A stretch of 64,000 nucleotides of DNA. It comes from Candidula unifasciata (taxonomy: Eukaryota; Mollusca; Gastropoda; Stylommatophora; Geomitridae). Position 1 is the stretch's first letter, and each line of letters starts with the position of its first letter. The notes beneath the pieces are model-generated. The model did not search any database. It was not told the DNA's origin and saw only the letters and a list, made by a program, of their open reading frames with translations. Below are positions 42,890 through 53,773 of this stretch, piece after piece. The position numbers were made by a program, and so were the translations under genes. The stretch lies in contig CAJHNH020006890.1 of the NCBI GenBank assembly GCA_905116865.2, positions 124,001 through 188,000 on the forward strand, written 5' to 3'.

Positions 42890-43843
42890 AGACATTCTTT
42901 CTATCCCAAGGAAAGGTACAGTTACTGACATTCTTTCTATCCCAAGGAATTGTTCAGTTACTGACATTCTTACTGTCCCAAGGAATTGTTCAGTGACTGA
43001 CATTCTTTCTATCCCAAGGAAAGGTTCAGTTACTGACTTCTTTCTATCCCAAGGAAAGGTTCAGTTACTGACATTCTTTCTATCCCAAGGAAATGTTCAG
43101 TGACTGACATTCTTACTATCCCAAGGAAAGGTTCAGTTACTGACATTCTTACTATCCCAAGGAAATGTTCAGTTACTGACATTCTTTCTATCTCAAGGAA
43201 AGGTTCAGTTACTGACATTCTTTCTATCCCAAGGAAAGGTTCAGTGACTGACATTCTTTCTATCCCAAGGAAAGGTTCAGTGACTGACATTCTTTCTATC
43301 CCAAGGAAAGGTTCAGTGACTGACATTCTTTCTATCCCAAGGAAAGGTTCAGTTACTGACATTCTTACTATCCCAAGGAAAGGTTCAGTTACTGACATTC
43401 TTTCTATCCCAAGGAATTGTTCAGTTACTGACATTCTTACTGTCCCAAGGAATTGTTCAGTGACTGACATTCTTTCTATCCCAAGGAAAGGTTCAGTTAC
43501 TGACTTCTTTCTATCCCAAGGAAAGGTTCAGTTACTGACATTCTTTCTATCCCAAAGAAATGTTCAGTGACTGACATTCTTACTATCCCAAGGAAAGGTT
43601 CAGTTACTGACATTCTTTCTATCTCAAAGAAAGGTTCAGTTACTGACATTCTTACTATCCCAAGGAAATGTTCAGTTACTGACATTCTTTCTATCTCAAG
43701 GAAAGGTTTAGTTACTGACATTCTTTCTATCCCAAGGAAAGGTTCAGTGACTGACATTCTTTCTATCGCAAGGAAAGGTTCAGTGACTGACATTCTTTCT
43801 ATCCCAAGGAAAGGTTCAGTGACTGACATTCTTTCTATCCCAA
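42890..43843. repeat. 36-bp tandem repeat array (~27 copies), left part
   Basis: The unit is TATCCCAAGGAAAGGTTCAG plus TGACTGACATTCTTTC, 36 bp, so both strands stay open in one frame. The array resumes for about 90 bp at 45702-45790 on the other side of an F1 insertion. Confidence 0.97.
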
Positions 43844-45701
43844 TGCTGAATGTTTAATTAAGAATCAACATCACAGCACTGGGAACACTCCCATAAGCAT
43901 CTCCTTCCCCAAAGAGTTCCAATACCAGTGGCATCAGTACCTGTCTGATTGTATATCCGTCTCGCCTTTCCCTTGAGTGTTGAGCAGCACCATTCTCCTC
44001 AGACTGTCCTGATCTATCTGTGCCTCCTCACTGTTCACTCACTCCTAAAGTGCCCTCACAACATCTAGCTTGTCATTCACCAATTCACCACCAAGTGGTG
44101 CAGAACCGGCCATTCTATCTGCTTGCTCATTTCCCAACACATTGGCATTACCTGCAGCAAATATCCAAAGATGCTAACTACTCAGGATTTCTGAGGTGAT
44201 GCTTGTTACTCTGACGGAACATGTCTGTCTCCACATTTCTCCACATACTCTGTGAGTAAGTTACATTTACAACATGTGTGTATAGCTGATTCTCAAGCCA
44301 GCAAAAGCCAGCAGTGACTGCCTTCACCTCAATTCTCAAACTACACATGATATCATCTGTCAGGCTTTGCTGTACCAAGCGACGTCCATTTGCTTTTGCT
44401 ATGAACCCCTATTCACTCAACACAGAACCATCTGTATAGATAATCACATCACTTGGGTGAGAATAGTCATGAATTACCTACTAACCTTCTGATTCTGCAG
44501 CATCAGCTGGTCAGACCCTGCATTCATGGCTTAAAGTGATTATAACCCTTCACAAATCTGATTCTCGCTTGGACACTTTGACCCACTCCTATGCTCACCC
44601 AAATGTATCAAGCCTGCACACATGTCCAATCATGTCTTCAGCTTGCGCCATCCAAGACCTTCCTCTTTTCAGTCTGTGACCCTTAGATCTACCCTGGACT
44701 TCACGTAGGAGGTGCTTCTTGTCCGCAGCTACTCTGAGATATGACTATGCAGAACTTTGAGCCTGTATGCAATAGTAGGCAGTGCAAGTATATATCGCAT
44801 ACATACTACCGGGTTATCTCTTGTACATCCCAGAATTACTCGTATGGCTTCATTCTATATTTGTTCAAGTTTCATAAGTTGACTCTTTGATATGGCAAGC
44901 ATTCCAAGTCCATAATCTATCACCAACAGGATCACATGCTAGAAAACTGTTCACAGCATTCTTTGTTCCATGTCCACTGCTGCAATAATCTTGAGAGCAT
45001 TTAAGTCCTTTTTGGCATTTCACTACAACTGCCCCCACGTGATCCCTGAAGGACAAGCTTTTACAGAAAGTGATCCCCAGCTCAGTTTGTTGTCTCCTTT
45101 AGTGTTTCTGTCATTAATTATGGAGCTTGGAACAATCATCATCATCATAAACCATTTCTGCCGTTAAGCGTCGTGGGGAGAAATAATTTGCGATCCAGTG
45201 CACCTTGGCTGCCACTGGCTATTGTCATGTTGTGAAGGCGTAGAGTGTCTTTAATGTTGTCGGTCCATATTTTCTGTGGCCATCCTCTTGCTTGTGTAGC
45301 TGATCTTCTGAAATGTAGTGTTTTTAGCTTTCACAATTCTTTGGTCCAGAGAGCACCATAAAACAGCCACCTCTTCTAGGCTGATGACAGCAGCCATCTC
45401 TGCACACCAGTCGGCCACGTGGTCTACAGTTGCCTATCACTTCCTGTCTGTATGTAAGAACATCATCTGCAAATGTCAATATCCTTCTAACACCTGGTGC
45501 TTCAAGTTCTGCAATCTTGCTTGTATACACATTGAAGAGCACTGGTGAAATTGCAGAACCCTGAAGTAGTCCCAGGGTGATATTACATGGTTCTGAGGTC
45601 CATGTACCCAGGCGAAGGGCAAACATACATGACTGCAGGACAGCTGCTATCCAGTTCACAAGCCAGGGACAAACCGCCTTCTCCAAGAGCAAAGATATGT
45701 G
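43844..45701 (-). mobile_element. F1 non-LTR retrotransposon, 5'-truncated, inserted in the 36-bp array
   Basis: On the - strand it starts inside RT with VNWIAAVLQSCMFALRLGTW, GSAISPVLFNVYTSKIAELE and the catalytic LTFADDVLTYRQ. It continues through a VIDYGLGMLA-like segment, NEAIRVILGCTRDNPV and a worn RNase H (SQSMWRNV). It ends AGTGCTGTGATGTTGATTCT. The sequence TCCCAA occurs at both junctions (43838-43843 and 45702-45707), as expected for a short target-site duplication. Frames are broken and the RNase H residues partly lost, so it is dead. Confidence 0.85.
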
Positions 45702-45790
45702 TCCCAAGGAAAAGTTCAGTTACTGAAATTCTTTTTATCCCAAGGAAACGTTCAGTTACTGACATTCTTCCTATCTTAAGGAAATGTTAC
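45702..45790. repeat. 36-bp tandem repeat array, right remnant
   Basis: About two and a half diverged units (GTTCAGTTACTGA(A/C)ATTCTT) continue the array at 42890-43843 beyond the F1 insertion. Confidence 0.9.
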
Positions 45791-45989
45791 TACTAAGTAG
45801 ATATTTGAGTTTGAAGGAGTTAGACAAATTAAATTGTAAGACAGAATGAGTTAGAGTACAAATGTCAGCCCAAAGTTGCAAATATTTAAATTTTCTAATA
45901 CATTCACTCAGTGCAAATAATACTCAATTTAGAACTAATAAAGATGAAAAAAGAAAACAATACACACATCACAAGATTTTATCTCTCAC

Positions 45990-46119
45990 CTTGGCCTAGT
46001 GGATGTGGACATTGTATGATCAACTCTCCCTGTATTTCTCCCTCACTACAGCAAACAAATGAATTTGACGGAGCATCACATTTCACAGCATTTGGGTAGA
46101 TCCAGTTTAGCATACTCTT
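45990..46119 (-). CDS. Multi-SPRY protein, exon 4 (start of second SPRY-like unit)
   Basis: This 130-bp exon lies between TTTATTTCATCAG and GGCCAAG|GTGAGA. It starts in phase 0 (matching the end of exon 3) and reads KSMLNWIYPNAVKCDAPSNS, then EGEIQGELIIQCPHPLGQ. It is cysteine-rich, with a CC pair. It links the first and second units and provides the strand before HFEIF in exon 5. Confidence 0.82.
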
Positions 46120-46229
46120 CTGATGAAATAAATGTTTCCTATAAATGTATTAACATGGTTATCTTCCCCAGGTTCAGAACTGTCAAGATACCCTGGTAAT
46201 GTAATATCGGCTATTAAATTCATTACTAG

Positions 46230-47560
46230 ACATATCATCATCATCATCCTCTTCTGCTGTTATATGTCACATAGGGCTTACAGTCTATTTCTCCATTCCT
46301 CTCTATCCTGTGAAATCCCTCCAATATCAGGAATGGGATCAATCCACCATCTTTGAGCTCTCTCATCAACATTTGTTTCAGGTTTATTTGTATGTCTTTG
46401 CCTCCTCAATCCATTTATCATTTCTTCTCAGGATGTATCCATTATAGCGTTATCTTGTCTGTCTTATAACTGTTGTTACCAGTGGTTGTCAAGACATTTC
46501 TCTGATTTCTGTACCTTTTCTGAATTCATCCCATCTTAGGTTCAACATTTCCCTCAGGGATTTATTTGTTTTAAAATGCTTTTAACTTTTGTTCCATGTC
46601 TTTAGTGGTTCTCCAGCTTTTTACTTGTTTGTCTCTAATGTTAAATCTGCTTGTTCTTTTATTGGTGACTTCAGGCTTCTCATAACTTATTTGTAGTCCA
46701 ACTTTTTATGCTTTATTTGCTCAATCATCTGTTTTCCTTTGCATGCCATTGTTGTTTTCACTTAACACAACAACATTATCAGCAAAATCCAGATATTCTA
46801 ACTGTATGTTCTCCTACCAGTCAATGCCAAAGTTTCCAACACAACATTTTTTCATCACCCAATCAATAGTTATACTAAATAACAGGGAAGATAAAATGCA
46901 TCCCAGTTTCACTCCACTTTCAACTGCAAACCAATTACTGAAACCATCATCTGTTCCCACTGCACAATCTGAACCTTTATACACTGCTTTCATGGTTTTT
47001 TAAAAATTATTATACCATAGCATTTGAAAACTGTCAGCAGTGATATTCTGTGTAAATTTTCAAAAGCCTCCTTAACTCTTTGATTCCCAGGGGGTTTAGC
47101 ATCACAGGCCCAAGGGGTAGTCAAGAGAGACATAAAATTGGCGCATCTTGTGTTCATTGGGCTTCTAGGTGGGAATCTATGAACGTATGGTGCATTCCTT
47201 GGACTCAAAGAGTCAGAGTAGATGAAATTCAAAACAAAGGGTTACTGATTTTCAAAAAATTTCTCTAAAATAAGTCTCAGGGTGAATATTTGATCTAGCA
47301 GTCTCTTACAGACTGAAAACTTCCTTGTCCATCTCTCAGTATTTCTCCACTACCCCTTTAATTCTACTGAGCATTATTTCACAAAAACTCCTGGGCATTA
47401 CTGATAGGAAAGAAATTCCTCTCCAGTTTTCTTTAGAATTTTAAAAATTAATCCTTTCTTCCACTGATGCAGACTTTTTCGTTCCGCCTGTATTCTATGA
47501 AACAAATCTCTCACTTGGTTAATGGCTGCATCATTTGCTGCCTTGAGCATTTCTGCAATA
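46230..47560 (-). mobile_element. RTE-like retrotransposon relic (F3), interrupted by a MITE
   Basis: The - strand has decayed RT and post-RT sequence: a VVVLSENNN-like stretch after the catalytic region near 46760, and HPEKK/WIEEAKT-like sequence. The end is CAGAAGAGGATGATGATGAT, the ATG-repeat tail of this group. The TTAA MITE at 47072-47214 interrupts it. A related fragment lies at 61110-61330. Confidence 0.6.
47072..47214 (+). mobile_element. TTAA-flanked MITE, copy 3
   Basis: It begins TTAACTCTTTGATTCCCAGG and ends CCTTGGACTCAAAGAGTCA. The left TTAA is intact and the right one is mutated. The interior is collinear with 20555-20700 (GTTTAGCATCACAGGCCCAA, AAGAGAGACATAAA). It sits inside the RTE-like relic. 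Confidence 0.85.
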
Positions 47561-47564
47561 GTTA

Positions 47565-48630
47565 TATACTAGTTAAATGCCAGATATATTATTAATTTGT
47601 TGTATGATAATTTGTGTAATTTTCTTGGCTATATTTTTCCACCAGCATGATAATGTAAACTTTGCATGAGTGATTACTGATATTTAAAATTTGTTGGTCA
47701 TCAAATTATTTCACTGTCTGTCCCCTGTGTCCTTCTTTTATCTTCAATATCATATATTTTAAAAAATTGTTTGATTTATTATACGACACATGGCTTCATG
47801 CAATTGTTAATTCTGACTAACCTTAGATTACAAAACAAATCAATCATGAGTTGTGGCCATGTCTATTCATTCTTGTAACTGCAAATTTTGTTTGTATGGT
47901 GGCCTTATTAGATCCATGCATGTTCTTTTGCCACGTTATGCATAAATTGAGTTTCTGAAGTTAGCAAATTCTTCATTATTATAAAATAATGCAATGTAGA
48001 AAATTGTAAAAAAAAATCCTTTTGAAATATAACTTCAAAATCATCATCATCAACTCAGCAAACACTTACACAAACTTCCACCTGTACTCTAGGTTCTCGA
48101 TACGTTGACAGTTCTGATTGACCCCTGTGCCACTATGTTAGCTTATCCAGAATGTGCTTCCTCTGTTGACCTATGTCTCTAATACTTTCTGTCCTTCAGG
48201 CTCCCACAACCTGTTGCAGATTTTCTTGTTTCATAACATGCCAAAAAATAACAATTGCTTGAAACTGATGAGATTAATTATCTATCCTTGTGAAGTTTTC
48301 TAAGTGATCTCATGAAAAGAGAAAAAACATAAAAATTGAACTCTGAGAGCAGTTTAAAGTAAATAAAATATTCACAAATAAGATCCAAGTAAAATAGGCA
48401 GAGATAATATTTTTCAAAACTACAAGTGAGAGAGGGAGCCAGTGGGTGACACACCTGCCTGCTGGCCCTGGTGAAGTTACAATGTTCTATCAAGGTAGAG
48501 CTTTAAAACCAGCCTAAAATGGTAGCTGGAAAATGTGCTGCGAAGTAAGCATATTCAGTGTGATACTCACCATATCACTCGTTGACAAGTATGACAAGGA
48601 GAGATAAACATAAAAATACACACACAAAAA
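47565..48630. other. Intron sequence with weak transposon fragments
   Basis: At 48060-48240, TTGACCTATGTCTCTAATAC resembles an RTE-type fragment also present near 52115. At 48505-48620, ACCAGCCTAAAATGGTA resembles the tRNA-SINE body. The rest is AT-rich and unrecognised. Confidence 0.35.
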
Positions 48631-48987
48631 AGGCTTCTAATTAATTAAAAAAAAAAAAAAAAAGCAAATGTACCTTGAAAGAAATAAAAAAGTTGTTGGG
48701 TATTTGCTGTTTTTCTTTCTTATGCCTTTTATCTGCCAGTGGAGTAAAGGCCCTTCACCATTCACACCAAGTCTGTGTTTATGAGTGGCTGAATTTTGTG
48801 ACTGAAGTCTGTGATCAGATGAGCTAGTTAGTCTCATCATAAACCTGGCTTTGTTTCTTTATATGACATTCTGTGATCAGTGACCGTGTTACATTGTTTT
48901 CCTGATAGGCACTGGTTACACAGTGCCAGATTTTCACTGCAGCACATAGTAAATATGAAATGCTACTGATGTAACTAACGGACTCAC

Positions 48988-49108
48988 CTCACTGTACAGG
49001 GGAACATGGCCTGCTGCTGCTGGGGGCCACATGAGGTCCAAGTCTACAGGACCACATTCTATTGATATTGTTGGTAGGTAGTGATTGTGATTAGGCTCAA
49101 AGTGAAAT
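48988..49108 (-). CDS. Multi-SPRY protein, exon 3 (first SPRY unit, C-terminal end)
   Basis: This 121-bp exon lies between TTGTTTCTGCTCAG and AGTGAG|GTGAGT. Joined to exon 2 (AG|A) it reads RFHFEPNHNHYLPTISIECG, then PVDLDLMWPPAAAGHVPLYS. YLPTISIECG is the last conserved strand (YPAV.L...) of SPRY and parallels FLPTIALCSNG in exon 10. It ends in phase 0. Confidence 0.88.
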
Positions 49109-49329
49109 CTGAGCAGAAACAACCAATGAAATATTAAAGACATATACAATTTTTGTAAGATTACAATCGGAGAGCCTCAACACAAGTGCATGTGTGGCAC
49201 TGATGAGGATTCAATCCTGCCTTCAAATTCACAAGAGGTTAATCATGAGCCATCTGGCAGCCTGGATCAGTTAAAATCTAACACAGGCTGGAACAACGTA
49301 GGCCCAGTAATGAGCACGCTTCAGGACCA

Positions 49330-50640
49330 ATGTGCTTCTTGCGTATGTTGTTAATGTTATGACCACCAACCCCAATCCCTGGGATTTCCATGATGAATCT
49401 CATTATATATTCACTGTATAATCAAAACAAATCCTTAAAAGAATAAAATAGTAAAGCTAATGAAAAATGAATTCATAAAAGATGATACAGCAATTGACAT
49501 AAAAAATATTCAGTCTGCTTGACTATCTATCATGGTATGAACATAAAAGACCACATGAGATGCTAACATACCTCAAAATGAGTTATTGTTCCCCAGCTAA
49601 TAGTAGGGTACTGCTGGGGTGACAGTTTATTAACCCTCACATAATGCTACAGGTACAAATGAACACTAGGCACCGCCACTGTTTTGCTTCTGCCAGACTG
49701 GCCGTTGCTTTTTTGCTCAATTTGTAGACAAGAAGTATATAGTTTCGTTACCCAGCTTCTGAGTTGAGTGCATGACGTGACACTGTAAGCTGCGGACTTC
49801 ATTTGGAATGTTTTTCGACTGATTAACGTGGTGGTGTGATTTGTAGATTCAGAAAATGGCGCGATGCCGGTTGTCGCAATATTGGTGGGGCCATTATTTG
49901 ATTAAAATTGATCGCGTGTGCAACTGCTGATCTTTTGGTGACTTCTGCTACCAGCAATGATGAACTGCATTTCTAACGTCAGACTGTATGTGTTAGCACT
50001 TCGGATGGCTACCATATGCTTTTAATGCGAGTGTATGCTAGACTTGCTGACACAGTAGTTTGTCTTTCTACAAGGGACTGTGATAAACATTCTGTGTGTT
50101 TTTCGTTGGCACAGGAGTGGACCAAAGATGGGGTGACTTGTTTGCTATGAAGCTGAAATTAAAATTACCAGATTACCAGAGTTATTGTTGATGTTCAACA
50201 TGGCGCTCATTTAGATTTACCCAGAATGCAGTTGCATCAATACTGTCAACAATTAATGAATAAATAATTAACTATGAAATGCAGCCAGAGAAAACATTAG
50301 TTCACTTTAACTCTTCTAAAAAATTACTGAAGTAAGTGCTACTTAATGTCTTTGCCTAATCCAAACTTCGGTTTACTTTAGGGCTCTACAAAAACCTTAT
50401 GGTTGAACGGGGCTGACCAGGATTTGTACATGTGGGATTCTCATCCTTCAGGATTTAATCTTGTGGATTATAATCCTGGAGTGGACAAACTGCAACTGTA
50501 AGTCGTCCAGAATCTTTAACTAATGTAAATAACGATTATATGGTCTGAATTTGTTAGCAATTAATTAATGTTTATTGTATACAACAATCTTAAACAATAT
50601 TATCATAATGAACTGACAGTCATTATCTGAAAGATGTCAT
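49330..50640. other. Intron sequence, nothing recognised
   Basis: No exon, repeat or transposon motif is recognised between exons 3 and 2 apart from weak AT-rich tracts. Confidence 0.35.
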
Positions 50641-50642
50641 AC

Positions 50643-50730
50643 CTGGTAGCAACAGGAGAGCCATTCTTGAGAAAAGTAACTGTCGATTTTTTGTCTCCAA
50701 AGTAGTTGATAAGAACACCTAACACATCTC
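50643..50730 (-). CDS. Multi-SPRY protein, exon 2 (first SPRY unit, C-terminal half)
   Basis: This 88-bp exon lies between ATTCTCTAG and GCTACCAG|GTATGA. Joined to exon 1 (G|GA) it gives LQVGDVLGVLINYFGDKKST, then VTFLKNGSPVATR. This is the textbook SPRY GD..G..I.......F.KNG.... core. It ends in phase 2, restored by exon 3. Confidence 0.92.
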
Positions 50731-50849
50731 CTAGAGAATATGATTGCCGGCAGGTTAAAAACGAAGTACATATATTTACTTATATACCATATATGTAGAA
50801 AATATTGAATGAATTTATGGAATAATAAAAATAAGAACTTCACACTGGA

Positions 50850-51020
50850 AAATGCACAGCACGGGTCCACTGGTCATCAGTAGAGATCCTTCGTCGACAA
50901 TTGTTCCGGCTCATTACTGGGTCATAAAGCCAGTCCCCGATCTTCCCCTGCTTCACTTCATCGGACTCGATAGGGACAAGACGATATGGTGACTTTGCAG
51001 TCCTATTTTTCACACAAACT
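50850..51020 (-). CDS. Unassigned coding-like segment (possible alternative exon)
   Basis: About 55 open codons on the - strand follow a GACTGGTGCAG acceptor-like site. They read VKNRTAKSPYRLVPIESDEV, KIGDWLYDPVMSRNNCRRRI and DDQWTRAVHFP. The amino-acid composition looks like real protein, but I do not recognise it. Exon 1 joins exon 2 directly, and this segment ends in a phase that would not fit between them, so it would have to be an alternative terminal exon, a separate gene or a retrocopy. Confidence 0.35.
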
Positions 51021-51071
51021 GCACCAGTCAATTTTAATGACACTTTTTACAGGAAAGGCTCAAATACAAAA

Positions 51072-51562
51072 TATAAACCTACTGTGACTGAAGGCTGGTA
51101 ATGTGTGCTGTGTTGACAAATATAAACCTATTGTGACTGAAGGCTGGTAATGTGTGCTGTGTTGACAAATATAAACCTATTGTGACTGAAGGCTGGTAAT
51201 GTGTGCTGTGTTGACAAATATAAACCTATTGTGACTGAAGGCTGGTAATGTGCGCTGTGTTGACAAATATAAACCTATTGTGACTGTAGGCTTGCAATGT
51301 GTGCTGTGTTGATAAATATAAACCTATTGTGACTGAAGCTGGTAATGTGCGCTGTGTTGACAAATATAAACTATTGTGACTGAAGGCTGGTAATGTGCGC
51401 TGTGTTGACAAATATAAACCTATTGTGACTGAAGGCTGGTTATGTGTGCTGTGTTGACAAATATAAACCTATTGTGACTGAAGGCTGGTAATGTGTGCTG
51501 TGTTGACAAATATAAACCTATTGTGACTGAAGGCTGGTAATGTGCGCTGTGTTGACAAATAT
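51072..51562. repeat. 49-bp tandem repeat (~10 copies)
   Basis: The unit is TATAAACCTATTGTGACTGA, AGGCTGGTAATGTGTGCTGT and GTTGACAAA, with few differences. Confidence 0.97.
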
Positions 51563-51632
51563 ATACCATGATGTGACATGATGTGGCATGATGTGACATG
51601 ATGAGACATGATGTGACATGATGTGACATGGT
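51563..51632. repeat. 10-bp tandem repeat
   Basis: About seven copies of CATGATGTGA directly follow the 49-bp array. Confidence 0.93.
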
Positions 51633-51879
51633 ATCACAAGTTAGCTGTAAATACTTTAGCATATAGGAATGATATTCACCAATACACTTTAAGTGACACA
51701 GTTTTTGTGGTCAAGGCTCAAATCTGTAATGACTTTAATAAAAGCAGAGGACTGTCATCAACACCATGTTCATGCAAAGTAGCACAGAAAATTGTTTCTT
51801 TACAGCCGTATGTTTAATACAGTTCCACCTTTGCTGAGTGTTTTCAGGGCTCCATTTAAGGGAGAAAAAAGAAAAGAAA

Positions 51880-51900
51880 AGGGGGGGGGGGGGGAGAGAG
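51880..51900. repeat. Poly-G / GA tract
   Basis: A pure G run of about 14 bp is followed by GAGAGAG. Confidence 0.9.
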
Positions 51901-52034
51901 GGTAGGATAGACTTACTGCTTTTCAACAAGCATGACCTAACAGTAACTAGGGTTTGCTGAAATTGAATGTGTTAGGCTGATAGGTTCAAATACTGCAGCC
52001 TAACTGTAAACCACAACACACCCATGTCAATCAC

Positions 52035-52440
52035 CCATTTGAGAGCAAATGCAGAAGAAGAAGAATTTCATCATTTGTGCTACTCTGCCAACCAGTCTAG
52101 AATGTTTTTCCACTTTGACCTAGGTCTCTAATACTTTTTTCTTCCCTTTACCTTTCACCATTTTGGGTGCCAGTGGAGATACAGGGTTATAGTTCTGGCT
52201 ACTTTGCTCTTTTGGCCATCTTGATCATAGTCACTTGATACTGTTGAATAGTTTCTATGTTTTCTTTCCACGTTTCTTCTGGTCTACCCCAGGCTCTATA
52301 TTCCTTTGCTCTTGTGGTTTATGTCTTGTATGGTATGCAATCATAAGACACTCTCTCTAAGTGGGCAAACTATTCTACCTACTATGTAATTCAGTATATT
52401 AGGATTATGAATTATTGATGTATGGCAAGTTAGATGTTGC
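52035..52440 (-). mobile_element. RTE-like fragment, strongly decayed
   Basis: It shares AATGTTTTTCCACTTTGACC and GGTCTCTAATACTTTTTTC-type sequence with 48130-48190 in the same orientation, and has a GAAGAAGAA run at its left end. The family is inferred from similarity to other fragments. Confidence 0.35.
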
Positions 52441-52442
52441 GA

Positions 52443-52680
52443 GGGTCCTTTGGAAGTGAGTGAACAGTGCGGAGGCACAGATAGATCGTTACGGTCTGAG
52501 GAGAATGGCACTGCGAGGAGTTATCAAGGGATCTGGCAGACGCTCAACCCTCAGGGGAAGGGCGAGGCAGATATACAATCAGACAGTTAATGGTGCCATC
52601 GGAACTGGAACTCTTCGCTTGCTGCTGAAGATGGGGATGGAGTGCTGTGATGTACATTCTTAATTCAACATTCAACATTT
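52443..52680 (+). mobile_element. F1 retrotransposon 3' end
   Basis: The frame reads RYGLRRMALRGVIKGSGRRS, then LRGRARQIYNQTVNGAIGTG and LRLLLKMGMECCDVHS before a stop. It matches the C-terminus at 53015-53200 on the other strand. It ends GTGCTGTGATGTACATTCTT and AACATTCAACATT, the family 3' end. Confidence 0.8.
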
Positions 52681-52689
52681 TTTTAAAGC

Positions 52690-52896
52690 ATTATGTGCCA
52701 CGACGGATTTGGAAAAAATTATAGCAGAAGGCATGGTACCAGGAAGGAGGGGCAGAGGCCGACCGACATGAAGATGGGCACAGGATATAAGTGACTCCTT
52801 GAGTGTGAAAGTTTATGAGGCGGGAGCACTGGCAAGAGACCGAGTTTCTTACAGGCAGACTGTGATGAAAGCGACGTTCTGCAAAGGACCTGCTAC

Positions 52897-52932
<36 letters not shown>
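52690..52932 (+). mobile_element. RTE-like retrotransposon 3' end (F3) with ATG-repeat tail
   Basis: The frame reads VPGRRGRGRP, then WAQDISDSLSVKVYEAGALA and RDRVSYRQTVMKAT. It ends in about ten ATG trinucleotides (52896-52932). It is homologous to 14590-14712. Confidence 0.8.
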
Positions 52933-52999
52933 TGCAACTAGATGGACCTGGGTGGGGACAGAGAAGTATTCTACATTCAGGAAACAATTTTTTTTTCCT

Positions 53000-53772
53000 C
53001 AGAGTTGAGTTAAGTCAAGAATTGACATCACAGCACTCTGAGCATTTCCATGTGCACTCCGTCCTCATCTTCAGCAGCCTGCACAGAGTTCCAATACAAA
53101 TGGTAGCAGTTGTAATCTGCTTATACAATTTTCTTGCCTTTCCTCTGAGTGTAGTGAGCCAACCAGACCCTATGGTTACACCCAGGTGCATCATTCTCTC
53201 CAGGCTGTAATAATCTTGTTTCTCTTCTGACTTCGTTACTTGTTCCCAAAAGGCCTTGACCACATCTGCCTTGTCATGTATCAATTCACCGCCCAGTGGT
53301 GCAGATCTAGCCAGTCTGTCTGCCTGTTCCTTCCCCACAATGCCAGGATGGCCTGGAGAAAAGATCTAAAGTATGCTCACTACCTGTGACCTTCCCAGAG
53401 AAGCTTGGCACTCTGCATTCCTGTCTTCACCTTTGTCAGCATGCTTTCAGAGTCTGTTACAATTACGACGCGTGTATGCATCTTGTTCTCTAGCCACCGG
53501 AAAGCTGCAGAGACCATCCTCACCTCCATTCTCATGCTAGATGTTGTGGTGTCATATGCTAGGCTGCCCTGCTCTACAGATTTTCTACTAGCTTTTGTTA
53601 TGAACCCCAGAAACATATGTTCCCCCTCAACACAGAACCATATGTATAGATAATCAGATCCTCTGGGTTAGAATAGTCATGAATCAACTGTTGGACTTCC
53701 ACCTCCATAGCACCAGCTGGCCACTCTCTGCACTCCCGGGCATACAGAGGAAAATTCTCCCCACACTGAATG
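53000..53772 (-). mobile_element. F1 retrotransposon RNase H and C-terminus
   Basis: On the - strand the order is ECREWPAGAMEVEVQQLIHD, IIYTYGSV (catalytic TDG changed to TYG), MRMEVRMVSAAFRWL, VIVTDSESMLTKV, GKEQADRLARSAP and a C-terminus ending ECCDVNS. A frame break separates the halves. The 3' end GTGCTGTGATGTCAATTCTT matches the other F1 copies. Confidence 0.85.
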
Positions 53773-53773
53773 A

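Noticed and set aside
42998..43857. Two overlapping open frames of about 110-156 codons on opposite strands, encoding 12-residue repeats (MSVTEPFLGIER-like and SVTDILSIPRKG-like)
   Set aside because: They are a by-product of a 36-bp tandem repeat whose length is a multiple of three. There are no splice sites, flanking coding sequence or known repeat protein, and the array is broken by a LINE.
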